Shown here piece after piece: positions 40,701 through 50,233 of a stretch of DNA of 64,000 nt. Made by a program: the position numbers and the translations under genes. Position 1 is the first letter of the stretch. The number at the start of each line of letters is the position of its first letter. Below the pieces are notes generated by a model. It was not told the DNA's origin, made no database searches, and saw nothing but the letters and a program-made list of their open reading frames with translations. The DNA lies in the NCBI RefSeq assembly GCF_014805625.2, contig NW_023998414.1, positions 36,788,427 through 36,852,426 of the forward strand, given 5' to 3'. This DNA comes from Glossina fuscipes (lineage: Eukaryota; Arthropoda; Insecta; Diptera; Glossinidae).

Positions 40701-42897
40701 GGGAAGTAATGAATTGATGAAAATTACCTCGTATAACTTTGCAAAAGCAAATCTTCTACAAACCGGAATTCACCGGAATTCACCGGTTGAGTGATACAAA
40801 TCCAATTTAAGGGATACTCTAAGAATAACGCATGCGAGTGCAGCGAATTTTATATAAGTATATAAATAAAATACGTAAACCAACTCAATGAAATATTTTC
40901 CTGTGAGCAATGAGTAGAGAGCTAAATTTATCTTCGATTATTATGACGCATCGCATTTCAATTTACTTTCGATAAAATTCTCCCTACTTCATTAGCATTC
41001 TTCATAATCAAAAATCCAACTTATGCCTTTCCACAACCTACCCATTCGCCTATATACTAAGAGATACATATTGCTAAGAATGTGATTTTGATTCGAATGA
41101 ACGGATAGAAACGAATCGAAAAATACATATTTTTTTAAATGCAACTCTGAACGCATGAGATATTTGAACTGAAATTTGATATAGATTGCAGTTACGGTGC
41201 GCCGATCTAAGACATAAAACTTACTACCATTGCATCATTTTATTATAGCAAAATTTGTTATTCTATATCTTTTGCACACACGGACATAACAACATGTTTA
41301 TGATTGAACATAACCGTTAGGTTATCAAATAAATGTTCAAATTTGTAGCTTGTGAAACTCATACTGAAACCAAAATTTCGAATTCGATTTATTTAAGTAG
41401 TAACTCCCTTTTTGAATATCTTACTATACAATTGCTACGCATTTCCCGACTATAAAATTTTTTTTTCAAATTTTCCAATTGGCTTAAGTACTATAATATA
41501 ATAAAATTTTTCATCTTTCAGTTGCAAAGATGGTCGGTCGAAGGTCAAAAATTTGTTCCATAAGCGTAATATTCTTGAACTCCTAATTTTTTAAGCGAAT
41601 TTTTTCGAAACAATTTCAAATCCTAATGGCATCTTTACGAATAAAGCCATTAAAGATTTCGTAAATCTCAGTTATCACTATACGAAATACAGCAAATATT
41701 GTCTTTCAATGATTCCATTAAATTATATAGCCTGTAGATATATCTGGAGCCTACGCTTTTCATACCTATCACCAAAGGATGACGAGTGTATTTGTTTTGT
41801 CTAAACGTTTGCAACAACCGGATGAAGCTTCGGAAACCCCCATATAACATATATATATTTTCGATAAGCAACGAATGTTCGTCCGTCCGTCTATGTAATG
41901 TCTGTTGTAAACATTCTCCTGGCAGCGAAAATGAAGCAATTAACTTAAAATTTATCAAGAATTATGGCAAATGGGCCAAAATGGTCGAAGGACACGGCTG
42001 CAGTACCACGTAAACTGAGAGAAAAACCTCTGTTCTTAAAAAGAAATAAAGAATTGGTATTCTGCTCATTACTCATACTCAGCTATAGCAAATAAATTCC
42101 TAATTATTTTATTCTTTTTTATGGGAACGACGCTGGAGTCTTTGTACAAAAATGGAAAAAAATTGACCACGCCTATCCTATATTATTATAATTTGCTTGA
42201 TTTTTGTTATAATTTTAAATATATTTGGTAACGCGTTAAAGAAAATTGATTAGTAGCAACTCACCTTGACCGTCCTCGGCAGTTATAAATATTTGACCAT
42301 CTTGTGCAACGGTGGCTTCAGTTAAGTCCACGGTCATATTCTCGTGACCATTCACATCAGCGAGACTTTGTACAGTTTGTATGGTAGCACCGCCTTCGCC
42401 TTGATGTAACTGATAATATCAATAAAAGAAATAAATTAAACGCTTATGAAGAGTGTATATAAATATATGTATATATATTTATGTATATATTTGTATATGT
42501 ATGTATATGTATAAAGTACCGTGGCGACACCCTGAACTTGAGCGGTGGTACCATCCGGTAGTGTAATTATTGGATTATTAGGATCAACCTGTATTAGAGA
42601 AACTGTGCCATCGGCATTTTGTATGGTAGAAAGCACCGTTTGAGTGGTATACTGTTGTGCCAGAAAATATGAAACAAAAAAAAAAAAGAGAAAAATCACA
42701 GAATCTTATGGACGATTCAATATCAGGCAATATGTAAATAATAACAAGCAAAAAACGCGTTAAAGCAATAAACACAAAATCATATAAAATTTTAGGAAAA
42801 TCGAGAAATTGCAATTAAATGTGAAAGCATTAAAACTAAAGCAACATCCAAATTATATTATATTTAGCGAAGAATTCAAAATAAACGAAATGAAAAT

Positions 42898-42931
<34 letters not shown>

Positions 42932-44550
42932 CAGGAACAACTCATAATCAAGCATTTTCAGCTTAATAAAAAGGAAAGAGAAACATAACACGAACGATAA
43001 CGCAAATAAACGAGTAAAATGTCTTTAATTTATCTGACTGTTACGAACATCAACATCTCCCAGGGTCATCGGTTCGATGCAAACTTGAGCGTTAGCTATT
43101 TGCTGAGCAGCCGAGACGCTAGCGTTTGTGGTATTTGTTGTTTGAGCTTGCTGCTGCTGACTGACTTGAACTTGGGGCGCCGGACACAATTCAATTTTAG
43201 TAGAAGCCGGTAACGTAGCCGTAGTAGTTATATGCTGATCGTTCGTGCTTTGAATGATAGTCGGCCCAGGGTTATTTGGATTTTGTGGATTTGTGGTATG
43301 TGTCGTTATAACTGTGCCTGAGCTATTAATTTTCACCACATTGACTTGTTGCTAAATAAGGATTGATAGGAAGGAGACATAAGGAAACGCGTACAAAATA
43401 TTTCCGCTTGTTTATCACATTGATTGCGGCGAGTAGACTTCAAATATGTGCAATTAAATCTTTTAAAACTTACATTTGCTGTCGCGGTAGGAGGCGGTTG
43501 ATGTCCGGAAACTGTTTGTATCGTCGTTATAGTATTATTGTTGCTAACTGGTTGCATTATGACCTTTTCTTCTTCGTCTTCCTCTTCGTTTGAGATCATA
43601 TTATTGATTTTATCTTCTTCATCAGCAAATGTGGGCAACAAGTCTTCACGTCCATGGTACTTATAACAATTAATGACAATTTTTCGCAAGGCATGAGTCC
43701 ATGAAATCTATTAAATAAATTATTAATTGATAAATAAATACGAAGTAGGACCAATTTTTTAATATACCTTTTGTTTGTCATCTTCGGAACGAGCATCCAT
43801 GCGTACATTAGCCCAGGGTAATTCCTTAGGCCACCAGGGTGGACGCGTAGATTCACGACCCCAGCCGGGCTTACCGCGCCCTGTAGAGTACTTTAGCATT
43901 AGCGGTATAAAGGCTCTCAACTGAGCCTGGGTCATTTTTTCTACAGGTGTCGGTATACCATCAATGATTAATGGAGGCAATTCAAATAGCGATGGATCCT
44001 CTTGAGGTGGCGGGGGAGCCTGCTGAGCAAGTGCGTTCTCTAATTCATCCATAACGATATTTTTTAGATTACGTATAACGTCTTCTAATGGCTTAGCACC
44101 GAAAACCTTATAACTAGTATTGGGTTTGCCCGGTGTGGCAACTAGCACTACAGCCTGTTTACCCACACGACCAGTGAACTCATAAATAATCGCGCGCATT
44201 TTACGCAATAAGCGATTCTGTTGACGTTTACGGACTGATGGATTCGTTTCGAACGAATGCTGCCTTTTGCGTTTCTTTGACGACGCTATAGCAGCAGCAG
44301 CAGCTACCCCGACGGGTCCAGCCGCGGCCAACTGATTGGCTAAATCGTCCTGCACAGCGATTTGAGCCAAATCGTTATCATCGTACATACTGCCATCGCT
44401 ACTTATTAGATCGTCATCGTCTTCGTCTGAAGGTATACTTAAGTTGCCGTCATCGATCAATTCAATTTTGTAAGTTTTCGTGTTTGTTGCAATACTCTCT
44501 ACTGCTTGTTGGGTGGCATTTGTACCGGTGTTGACTGTAGTCACATTCAT
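18341..44550 (-). CDS. ewg: erect wing, NRF1-family transcription factor (7 coding exons)
   Basis: Exons, 5' to 3' on the minus strand: 43768-44550, 43474-43707, about 43049-43351, 42520-42651, 42265-42409, 31514-31641 and 18341-18538. They join to about 640 residues. Residues 1-75 are acidic. KKRKR at 92-96 is a likely nuclear signal. About 107-300 is the NRF1/Ewg DNA-binding and dimerisation region (TGRVGKQAVVLVATPGKP, STGRGKPGWGRESTRPPWWP, ALRKIVINCYKYHGREDLLP). The rest is a glutamine/threonine-rich activation region ending in LQVVSLKDGTLLSKA. In Drosophila, Ewg acts in the nucleus in neurons and in developing indirect flight muscle. All junctions are GT-AG except the third exon's donor, which is weak. 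The last two introns are about 10.6 and 13 kb. Confidence 0.96.
19548..19860 (+). repeat. dispersed repeat family A, copy 4
   Basis: It starts CCTGTACCGCTTGTGATACA then AGTTATATTAAGTTTACG, the family left end. It runs through a TGATCTAAGC block to a decayed GGATCGGAGAATCCC segment. The right end is missing. Confidence 0.55.
20046..21036 (+). mobile_element. R1-clade non-LTR retrotransposon remnant (endonuclease and RT pieces)
   Basis: The 20046-20268 stretch reads VVLNASAVE(stop)GRR, then RSRSLLETLAVL and LMIDITFVNDNLAPTSRW. These are the R1-type endonuclease pieces of pattern DFNAWAVEWGSR, RGRSLLE and SIIDLTF. 20406-20513 resembles the linker before the reverse transcriptase (LCRKLKKAIRSSKTSCF). 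Around 20600-20720 comes ALVRERRIGGANKNCAVVTL then DGKNTF (pattern CAVVTLDVKNAFN). 20784-20935 gives SCFANRRLTYNGE and AGAPQESIVGLLLRKIMYN (pattern GVPQGSVLGPLLWNIMYN). The FADD-box part is absent, frames shift and stops intervene, so it is inactive. Its higher GC content than the flanks fits an inserted element. Confidence 0.85.
21110..21200 (+). repeat. short repeat family C, copy 1
   Basis: The block ATTTTTTGAAAATATTAATT followed by TTTGTGTGATTGGCGAGTG and AGTTCAATTCTCAACC recurs near 38885-38980 as TTTTTCGAAAATATTGATTT, GTTGACGAGTA and ACTTGAACTTTCAATAC. Two diverged copies; nature unknown. Confidence 0.4.
21222..21345 (-). repeat. dispersed repeat family A, right-end fragment
   Basis: Reads ACAAGTAGGAACATTATAG then TCGGACTAGGCCGACCATTA and AATATCTTACACC, the complement of the family A right end at 52.5 kb. 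The near-palindrome GTCGGACTAGGCCGAC can form a terminal hairpin. Confidence 0.6.
22210..23210 (+). repeat. 1-kb paired repeat, copy 1 (CT-tract plus family A body)
   Basis: It begins with a CT-rich array, then CCTTCTCTGATCCG, CTCTCAGCCAATTAAATTTA and AACCATCTTGATAAACAGG. The family A left end (ACACCACTTGTGGTACAAAG) and about 650 bp of family A body follow. The same order recurs at 36.29-37.22 kb on the same strand with very high similarity by eye, so these are two copies of one longer element or a segmental duplication. Confidence 0.85.
23395..23450 (+). repeat. (CT)n microsatellite
   Basis: Nearly pure CT array of about 55 bp, starting after ATCTTT and ending before CGGTAGTCTG. Confidence 0.9.
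23895..24110 (+). CDS. doubtful short ORF with signal-like N-terminus
   Basis: A 71-codon frame with a good start context (ACAAAAATGT). The N-terminus is hydrophobic (LNFYLLILLMIIIHFV) and a short region with CNLC follows. It lies in the last ewg intron on the opposite strand. In such AT-rich DNA, hydrophobic codons (TTA, ATT) arise by chance and no family is recognised. Probably not a gene. Confidence 0.12.
   Translation: MLNFYLLILLMIIIHFVHNNNQSVFTLTVDTFCNLCNVTDTRTAATKIEFSLFSYCKVYNSHVRQKQLSTL
24545..24830 (+). repeat. dispersed repeat family B, copy 2
   Basis: Carries AAAACATTTGCAACGCCCAC, CACATATTCTTGATCAGATG, GTCCGTCTATGTAATG and a CCTGTGGGCGTTACAATCG block. This is the order seen in family B copies near 14.4, 41.8 and 63.7 kb. 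Open frames over it are incidental. Confidence 0.6.
24915..25100 (-). repeat. dispersed repeat family B, right part, inverted
   Basis: On the minus strand it reads GAAGGACCTGCGTACAG, CACCTCTGTTTTTCATAAGG and TTGCTCATTACTTGGAGAC. These align with GAAGGACACGGCTGCAG, AACCTCTGTTCTTAAAAAG and CTGCTCATTACTCATACTC near 41.99-42.08 kb. Confidence 0.55.
25101..30343. other. AT-rich intron DNA, no gene seen
   Basis: Part of the last ewg intron. Dense homopolymers (poly(T) at 26190-26215 and 26370-26405; poly(T) and poly(A) near 29350-29810), (AT)n near 25818-25852, and a TCTA/TCTGTTTG array at 30199-30265. No coding block longer than about 80 codons has a recognisable domain. Confidence 0.5.
30344..31641 (-). 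CDS. ewg: ewg exon 6, read-through form: alternative Asn/Gln/His-rich C-terminus
   Basis: Acceptor CACTTTCAG|GTTATCC restores G-Y-P-V-S-V. After residue PMQ a donor CAG|GTAGAT at 31513 leads to the short spliced form (31514-31641). If the donor is not used, the frame stays open for about 390 more codons to a stop at 30344-30346. The tail has long Asn runs, a 13-residue Gln run, an eight-residue His run, an Ala run, a basic island (HKRRKQTLAKLMPIKLEE) and a non-repetitive end (AAEELLSIQLVNVGAN, SAKTIKLENIEN). Mixed-composition islands between the homopolymers argue for real coding. AATAAA complements at 29519-29524 and 29425-29430 could end this transcript. Confidence 0.72.
34535..34715 (+). 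repeat. dispersed repeat family A, decayed left-end fragment
   Basis: TATACCTTACATCACTTGTA, GATATAGCAAGTTTAGAACG and a GTTCGCCTGTAGG block follow the family A order but with many changes. Only the left 180 bp is visible. Confidence 0.4.
35415..35825 (+). CDS. defensin-like secreted peptide with a long acidic propeptide
   Basis: 136 residues, single exon, start at 35415 chosen because a signal peptide follows at once (MKIIQILFITLIVYC, likely cut near residue 22). Residues 36-70 are almost all Asp/Asn/Glu. K89-S-R91 is a likely propeptide cleavage site before a 45-residue mature part. Its cysteines are at 100, 113, 117, 127, 132 and 134, giving C-X12-C-X3-C-X9-C-X4-C-X-C. This is the insect defensin (CSab) pattern, whose second-third and fifth-sixth spacings fix the helix-sheet fold, and GMC fits the gamma-core GXC. 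The mature part has more basic than acidic residues and four His. The family kills mainly Gram-positive bacteria; that activity is inference here. It lies inside an ewg intron on the opposite strand. AATAAA occurs about 130 bp after the stop. No clear NF-kB site was found. Confidence 0.75.
   Translation: MKIIQILFITLIVYCLYNEASSVRGSIRRSAVNLNDSDEDDHDNDENGDDDNNNDDDNDDDDDDDNNNDKKNAIEIDASKEQLPIASIKSRAIAMDRDLCRILSRYHPHYPRCYNYCEKLGHWMGMCVRNSCHCYS
36285..37225 (+). repeat. 1-kb paired repeat, copy 2
   Basis: Same order as the copy at 22.21-23.21 kb: CT-rich array, CCTTCTCTGATCCG, CTCTCAGCCAACTAAATTTA, AACCATCTTGATAAGCAG, and then the family A body with GTACTGCAACGTTCGAAATT and CACGTAGGTCTACATTTGG. 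The 13-base left-end block ACCGTACACCACT is deleted here. The short minus-strand open frame over it occurs in both copies and is not a gene. Confidence 0.85.
37370..37440 (+). repeat. family A right-end fragment
   Basis: GTGTAGGATAGGTGATCGTC then GACCTTATTCGAATG and ACGTTACTTGTT match the family A right end at 52.49-52.55 kb with substitutions. It lies about 150 bp after the 1-kb repeat and is probably the end of the same element. Confidence 0.5.
37584..37790 (+). mobile_element. tRNA-derived SINE, copy 3, with 11-bp target-site duplications
   Basis: The direct repeat AATTTCCTTAA (37584-37594 and 37780-37790) bounds a body at 37595-37779. The body starts TCCGCCTGAGTAGCCGAAGG, has box B GTGGGTTCGAATCTC and the acceptor-like GTGCGGTA. 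The same tail as copy 1 follows (GCCGATAGCCTTAGATGC) and it ends in (AAT)n. It is about 90% similar to copy 1 by eye but lacks its internal A-run. Confidence 0.9.
37791..41784. other. AT-rich intron DNA, no gene seen
   Basis: Part of the ewg penultimate intron. It includes family C copy 2 (38885-38980), a GACAGACAAACGG block near 38327 related to family B in reverse, and a small CACCGGAATT tandem near 40770-40790. No domain-bearing frame was found. Confidence 0.5.
41785..42100 (+). repeat. dispersed repeat family B, copy 3
   Basis: AAACGTTTGCAACAACCGGA, GTTCGTCCGTCCGTCTATG, GTAAACATTCTCCTGGCAGC and CGAAGGACACGGCTGC follow the family order. A 96-codon minus-strand frame over it is incidental. 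Confidence 0.6.
42265..42409 (-). CDS. ewg: ewg coding exon 5
   Basis: 145 bases, ending in phase 1. Acceptor ATTATCAG|TTACAT, donor TCAAG|GTGAGT (a consensus site). It encodes LHQGEGGATIQTVQSLADVN and AQDGQIFITAEDGQ. The next intron is about 10.6 kb and contains the defensin-like gene on the opposite strand. Confidence 0.94.
42520..42651 (-). CDS. ewg: ewg coding exon 4
   Basis: 44 codons, acceptor GCACAACAG|TATACC, donor CCACG|GTACTT. It encodes YTTQTVLSTIQNADGTVSLI, DPNNPIITLPDG and AQVQGVAT, all typical of the Ewg/NRF1 activation region. A 110-bp intron containing a TATG-type microsatellite follows. Confidence 0.9.
43049..43351 (-). CDS. ewg: ewg coding exon 3: Thr/Gln-rich region
   Basis: Acceptor TTATTTAG|CAACAA; begins QQVNVVKINSSGTVITTH and contains a polyglutamine patch. 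The 3' limit is uncertain: the frame needed by exon 4 asks for a phase-0 donor, and the only choices are weak GTTCGT after GAT at 43049 or GTTGAT after GAT at 43055. A better GTAACA at 43044 would break the frame. Confidence 0.8.
43474..43707 (-). CDS. ewg: ewg coding exon 2: end of the DNA-binding domain
   Basis: 78 codons, acceptor TTTAATAG|ATTTCA, donor AAAT|GTAAGT. It begins ISWTHALRKIVINCYKYHG, completing the conserved domain. An acidic run (NEEEDEEEKV) and a Thr/Gln-rich linker follow. Confidence 0.94.
43768..44550 (-). CDS. ewg: ewg coding exon 1: acidic N-terminus and most of the DNA-binding domain
   Basis: 783 bases, 261 codons, phase 0. The start AAAAATGA has a good insect context (A at -3). 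It encodes the acidic block SDEDDDDLISSDGSMYDDND, an Ala-rich stretch, KKRKR and the first part of the NRF1-type DNA-binding domain. The donor is AAAAG|GTATAT. A 60-bp intron follows. Confidence 0.96.
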
Positions 44551-44560
44551 TTTTACTATA

Positions 44561-44604
<44 letters not shown>

Positions 44605-46140
44605 AATATATATATATATTTATATATATATATATATATATATATTTACGTATATATATAAATAATTTTAAGCGGAATCCCTTAAGGGATAAAGTAATCT
44701 TTGGTGTCGTTCCTTTAAAGCTGAATTTTTTTTCTTTTTCTTCTTAAATTTGTTGCACTTTCCCCGTCCGTGAATTTTTACAAGATAATGACAAGCTGTT
44801 TTAGTGCAGAAAACAAATATTTTATAAAGAGAGGAAGAGGAAGAGATGGAGAATCTGAAATAGAGAAGCAAAATAATATAAAATGTTAAGGAAATTTCAA
44901 ACATGAAGACAAAGAATAACCTAAGGTTGTCAATAAACTAACAAAAAGTCACCGAACATTAGTTGATCTATTAAGTAAAGAGGCATCGCGTCCATCTCAG
45001 TTCTAGAATAGCTTTCACAATCACGCATTTAAATCATGCCTTAAAAATCATGTTTCTTCAAAGCAAATTTCTTTACCTTACCGTAGTAATAAAGATCAGA
45101 ATAAAGATTGTATTTGGCTTATGCCGAATCTCATAATACCGTCACCTACACGAAAAGCTTACAAATATTATATAAAAACTTCTGATTCGTTTCAATTCAT
45201 AAAACAACTCGACTCATCTTCAATATCGATTAGCAAATATGGACACAATTTAACCCTCATTTAGATGATTTACACAAATGGTTGAGAAGGTCATCGAGAT
45301 ATTAAGTAATTAAAACTCAAATCTGATTAAAACAATTTACAATTTTTCCTTTTTTATATGATCAATAAATCAAGGGACGTGCATTACTCGTGTAATATGG
45401 TGACGGTCGGAAAGAAGTGAGCAAAAAAGACAATAGATAGGAAATCGCTTGCAACCTAGTGAGTGTGTGCCTAAGCGATAAGTGTTACACCTTTACAGCG
45501 GCGAAACTTTCGCTACAACTGCAACCAAAGTAAACTCCAGCACATCGAGATTTGAACCTTTGGGCACAGTACTTGATAGACGCAATTCTTAGTTACTCGG
45601 AGTTACAATGATGATTGTCAGTAGGTCGGATATTTGATTCGTGTGCTCAATGGCGACCACTTCTTGACAACATATCAGAACTAATTGAACAAATGAAAAT
45701 ATATAACATATTATAATTTTATTAATTGCACGCAGACCAATGTACCGAACAAGTTGATTTTGAAATATTTAACATATAACAACAATTTTGTGTGCATTGA
45801 GAAATTCCAATGGCATGATCCCAGACTTCAGCAGGCATACAAACAATAATGACTAAACTAATGTTATGCTGATGAAGAATGTGCGTCTTTTCCCCTTCTG
45901 CTTATTTCAGTGCGTTACAAACATTTGAGTAACCGTACGGGTACAATGCCTATCCATGCTGACGAAAAATTGAATAATGTCCATTACCTTCCACCATCCC
46001 TATACTTATTCGTGGCTTATTGACAATGTAATGTACACTGTAACCTTCATCTACCTAAAGATGATAAAGACCTGGCCTTTAATCTTCAAGCCTTGAACAT
46101 CTAAATCATGTCAAAATTTCAAATTTAAATTCGGCCGAGA
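44551..46140. other. 5' side of ewg start: (TA)n array and AT-rich intron
   Basis: Immediately before the ewg start codon lies about 100 bp of TA repeat (44556-44655). A splice acceptor for the 5' untranslated exon should fall nearby. TATATAG|TAAAAATG is the only visible candidate and has no pyrimidine tract. The rest holds no gene apart from the SINE copy at 45.4 kb. Confidence 0.4.
45398..45606 (-). mobile_element. tRNA-derived SINE, copy 4 (older)
   Basis: On the minus strand: GTAACTCCGAGTAACTAAG (D-arm region), box B-like AGGTTCAAATCTCGATGTG, then CTGGAGTTTACTTTGG and a tail with CACACACTCACTAGG. The tail resembles copy 2 at 7.4 kb. More diverged than the other copies; no target-site duplication was recognised. 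Confidence 0.5.
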
Positions 46141-46150
46141 AAGAAATATA

Positions 46151-46195
<45 letters not shown>

Positions 46196-46587
46196 TTATA
46201 TATATATATACATTAAAATATAGAAGGCATAAATGACAATACAATAGAATACAATACAATACAGACAATATATATATTACGTCCATCAATCCGTAGTCTG
46301 TTGAAATTTAAAACATGACAAAAAATGCATTTACAAGCATTTACAAGCATGAACTTGACCCAAATATTTCATTTTTATTTCAAAAATTGAAAAATTAAAA
46401 AATTTTTCAAAAAAAAAAAAAAATATTTTAAACTTAGCCTTGTTTTTTTATCAGTAACTTGCAACTTATGCACTTATAGGATGGGGTCTCTTAAGAGCAG
46501 TGTGTCAAAAGTGTGCGTGTGTGTCAAAAAACTAAGACCAATTTCAATTTTCTCCTTTCTAAATCTATTTATTATTTGGAATCTATC

Positions 46588-46797
46588 TCAAGCAGTTCGT
46601 AATGCAGAACGCCACGTTAATCGAAGAAAACTGATGTGATAACATAACCTCGATTTTTCAGTGATCTTGGCACGGTTTCTTCGCTCTTGGCTCTTAGCTT
46701 GTACACCATATTCGTTCAATTGATCGATTATTTCCCGTTCGTATGCGAACCTCTAAGTCTCACCTCCCGTTATAACGCGTTCGATGACTGATTGATA
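46588..46797 (-). mobile_element. mariner transposase fragment
   Basis: The minus strand encodes RVITGG(E)T-like ALITGGET, then EREIIDQLNEYGVQAKSQER, RNRAKITEKS and FFD(stop)RGVLHYELLE. These fit the mariner patterns VITGDETWVY, DQSSQW...KPKKARKSKSKVKVM and FFDxRGVVHHEF. One stop and at least one frameshift are present. The N- and C-terminal thirds are not visible. It is more like the mellifera or related groups than the 10.7-kb copy. Confidence 0.7.
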
Positions 46798-49358
46798 GCC
46801 AAAAGAAAAATCATCCCATCATACGCATTGTAAAAATCGGAAAAATACTTTCTGTATCGTACAAAATCGAGCGCAGTTGAAACACTAATGACTATGACAT
46901 AAAATTTCACACAGATGTCTGTGCTACCAATTTAGAAAAAATAAAAAAAAAAGTATTTCTGGTATTCAAAATACCTTCTCAATGTAACTTATTTCTTGGT
47001 CACAATATTACATCCAACATTGGACAAATAAAAACTAGAAGACTTTCCGATCGAATTGCACGCACAAAATGCTTGAACGACATCATGATTTTTTAAATAA
47101 AAACTTAAAAGCTTATTCTCATCCGTCCGAGTGTGCAAACAAATAAATCTATCGTGTATACGGTTTTCGGCGAAATCCAAGAGAAATAATCGAACAAGCT
47201 CTAAAACCATAACGAACCACAGTTTGATGCGAGTTTTTGTCTTAGTTATTCCACAATTACGGTAAACAGTATATGCAGAAAGAATAATGACTTTTACAAA
47301 TTTTTCATAAGCTACACTAAATACTTGTGGTAGTACAGAGCAGATTTCAAATTTGTGTGAGTATATACAACTGCCAAAAGATAGTCTCAAGATAGATCTA
47401 CTTTTTGTTACATCAATCGAGTTAATATTATTTCCTGAAATAATCAACGCTTATGTACATGTCCGTCCGTCTGTCCATCCAATATTTGTACATGTGTTTA
47501 TTTTAATCTTGATCTTTCGCTATAATCTTTCCATAGCATCCATTGTAATTATTTTAAATTTTCGGTCGGATATCGATATTTATAGTGGAAACAGTGTAAT
47601 AAACAGGCCGGGAAATGTGCATTTAATTACGGCTTTTATAAAATTTATTTCATTTATGGTAATTTATAATTAGGAAACTGTAAACGCCCATCACATCTGC
47701 TTTCAGTGGATTTTCTTTTTTTTTTGTATGCGTTTCACGTTTTTCATTTTATGTAGCATTCTGAAGCCAGCATACCATTCAGGTCGGCTTAATCGTTTTC
47801 GCCTTTCGTCTTAATTACATCTTATCGTCTATTCCAACTTAGACGTGAAAGGATATTCATTTGTATAGGATTCCGATATACATTGTTTGGAAGAGTCTCG
47901 AAAAGAAATGCAGAAAACTTTTCAGGTATATATTTTGTCAAATGTTGTTTTTGGCACAAGAACCCTGCGAGAGACCGTATAATGTGTATATAGTTTTGAT
48001 TTAGATAAGCCTGTCCGTATCTGTTCGTCCGTGCTTACTTACTGCGTTAAAGGTTTTCCTCCCTTAAAAGTTGGCAAAGACAATAATAATCCTTGCATAC
48101 AGATTAATATTGAAAACATGCCAAATCAATTGAACGAATCATTCATGTGCATTATCTCATAAATTGAGGACGCTTCTGTTTTCGAAAGCAAAAAAAAAAA
48201 AAAAAAAAAAAAAATATTTTCGATTTTCTACCTACTATAATAGATACAGCGATAACAGTTTGATTTATAAGTCCATGAGTAGTCTAGTGGTGCCTGTATA
48301 AAAATGGAAAAAGCCACGCCACGCCTATCTCATATAGGAGAGTTTTTCTTTTTTCCAACGTACAACAAATGCGAGCATAATAATTCTCTAACACGTAAAT
48401 ATGTTGCGATAATTACAACTATGGCTATCGCATGGACTATGAAGTTGCCGTACCCTGGTTAAATTCCCATCCCAGTTGGATCATAATTTAATTACGTTTG
48501 GTATGCAGGCGTAGCGTAAATCAAGTAGTCGCAAATGAAGATGTTAGATGCCGCGATTATTACTTTTCTTAATAATATCAGCAACATGGGTATAAAATAG
48601 ACAAGAGAAGAAGAGTAGAATATGAAATGTATAGTGGTGGGTATGCGAGATACGATCACCGCCGAATAATTATAATGAAAATTTCCTTAAACCGTTAACA
48701 GTGTCGACCGCATTACTGGTCAAACACAGAGCGTGTTTAATACGAGATTGGGTTGTAAAGAAAAACGACTCGACAAAACCGTAAATATATTTTCTAATAT
48801 ATAATCGTATTATGTCAAATACACATTCATAATGATACAATTTTATGAATAAATCCGACAAGGACGGATGAACGGATCACAACGTATATATTCGTCATAC
48901 ACAGTTAACACAAACAGTTGTGCAGCAATTCATATATTTATTTAACTTGCAGTCAATCTACAGCTTACACGATCACTTTTAACTCTAATTATATGCAAGT
49001 TGCCCTTCTATTGTAGCAAAGTGTTGTAGCTCATCAGATTTTTCCCGTTTTCCTTTGTTCATAAATATTAAATTATTATAATCATTAATTTTTTTTTTCT
49101 TTTTTTTTTTTTCTAATAACATCAGAATAATATAATATTTTCAAGCTCGGAGAGAAGCATAAATAAATTTATTATTTATTGTTAAATTTATTAATAATAG
49201 TAATCGAATGTAAAATGGTCTCGAAATTGAATTGTGTTCGTTTTAAATATGAAAGCGAATTAAATTACAATTAAATTCAATAATAAAATAAATGAAATGA
49301 AATTCTTAACTGATAACAATGATAATAATTTAATAAAGGGCCTTTAACTTCCTTAAAC

Positions 49359-49393
<35 letters not shown>

Positions 49394-50187
49394 ATTTTGA
49401 TTTAATATAAACTTTTTTAATAAAGAGCATACATTTCGATTTATATGAATTTCTTATGCAAAAGTTAAAAACATTCATTCAATGTTAATATAACACTTTG
49501 TAGCGCTAGTGCGATGAAGTACAAATATCGTTTTGTGATAAGAAATGAGGTCATCGAAAATGTGTATAATTGCACTTTATCTAGGTACCAACACTAACAC
49601 ACATACACACACACGCACACGCACACACACTCAACATGCATATATATACACGTATATAAACAAATATATTCATCTATGTGTACTGAGAAACATTTACGGA
49701 GCCGCACTAAAATTAAATCTTGTATAACAACAACACATTTGCGCTTGCGTAAATAGTTAATTAAAATTATTCGAAATTGCTTTTGATAAAAAAAAAAACC
49801 AAGCAAATTAGAAAATGTATTAAATATTAAGAATATATAATAAATATATATACGCGTGCACATGTAAATAGTTGAATAAATTTATTTTGAAAGAAAAAAA
49901 AAACAACAACAACAACAAAAAAAGAAGAAAAACCTTACATAATTTTTCAAAAAGAATCTTATAAGAAATGTCTGTTTGCGTTGACGCGCACAACTCTCAA
50001 TTACTAAAAACTTAAACGCAAACTCACGACAGGCACGTTAACAAGCCACCCCACCGACTGAGAGCAAATTTTCTGTTTTGAAATGAAAACACAAACAGAA
50101 AGCATTTGTAGAAAATAAAAATCAATAACAGCAAGGCAGACTAACGCATACATATACATCAATTCAAACACATTTGCATACATCCAT

Positions 50188-50233
<46 letters not shown>

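Larger units (their letters stand above)
31642..42264 (-). other. ewg penultimate intron (about 10.6 kb)
   Basis: Bounded by AAG|GTGAGT and CACTTTCAG|GTTATC. It contains the defensin-like gene on the opposite strand, copy 2 of the 1-kb repeat, SINE copy 3, and family A and B fragments. No further ewg exon was recognised in it. Confidence 0.75.

Noticed and set aside
41668..41958. 96-codon minus-strand ORF
   Set aside because: Covers family B copy 3; the same text in other copies is not open.
46989..47447. 152-codon minus-strand ORF
   Set aside because: Long for this DNA, but with no domain, no signal peptide and no splice context. It sits beside mariner and family B-like text, so chance or repeat origin is more likely.
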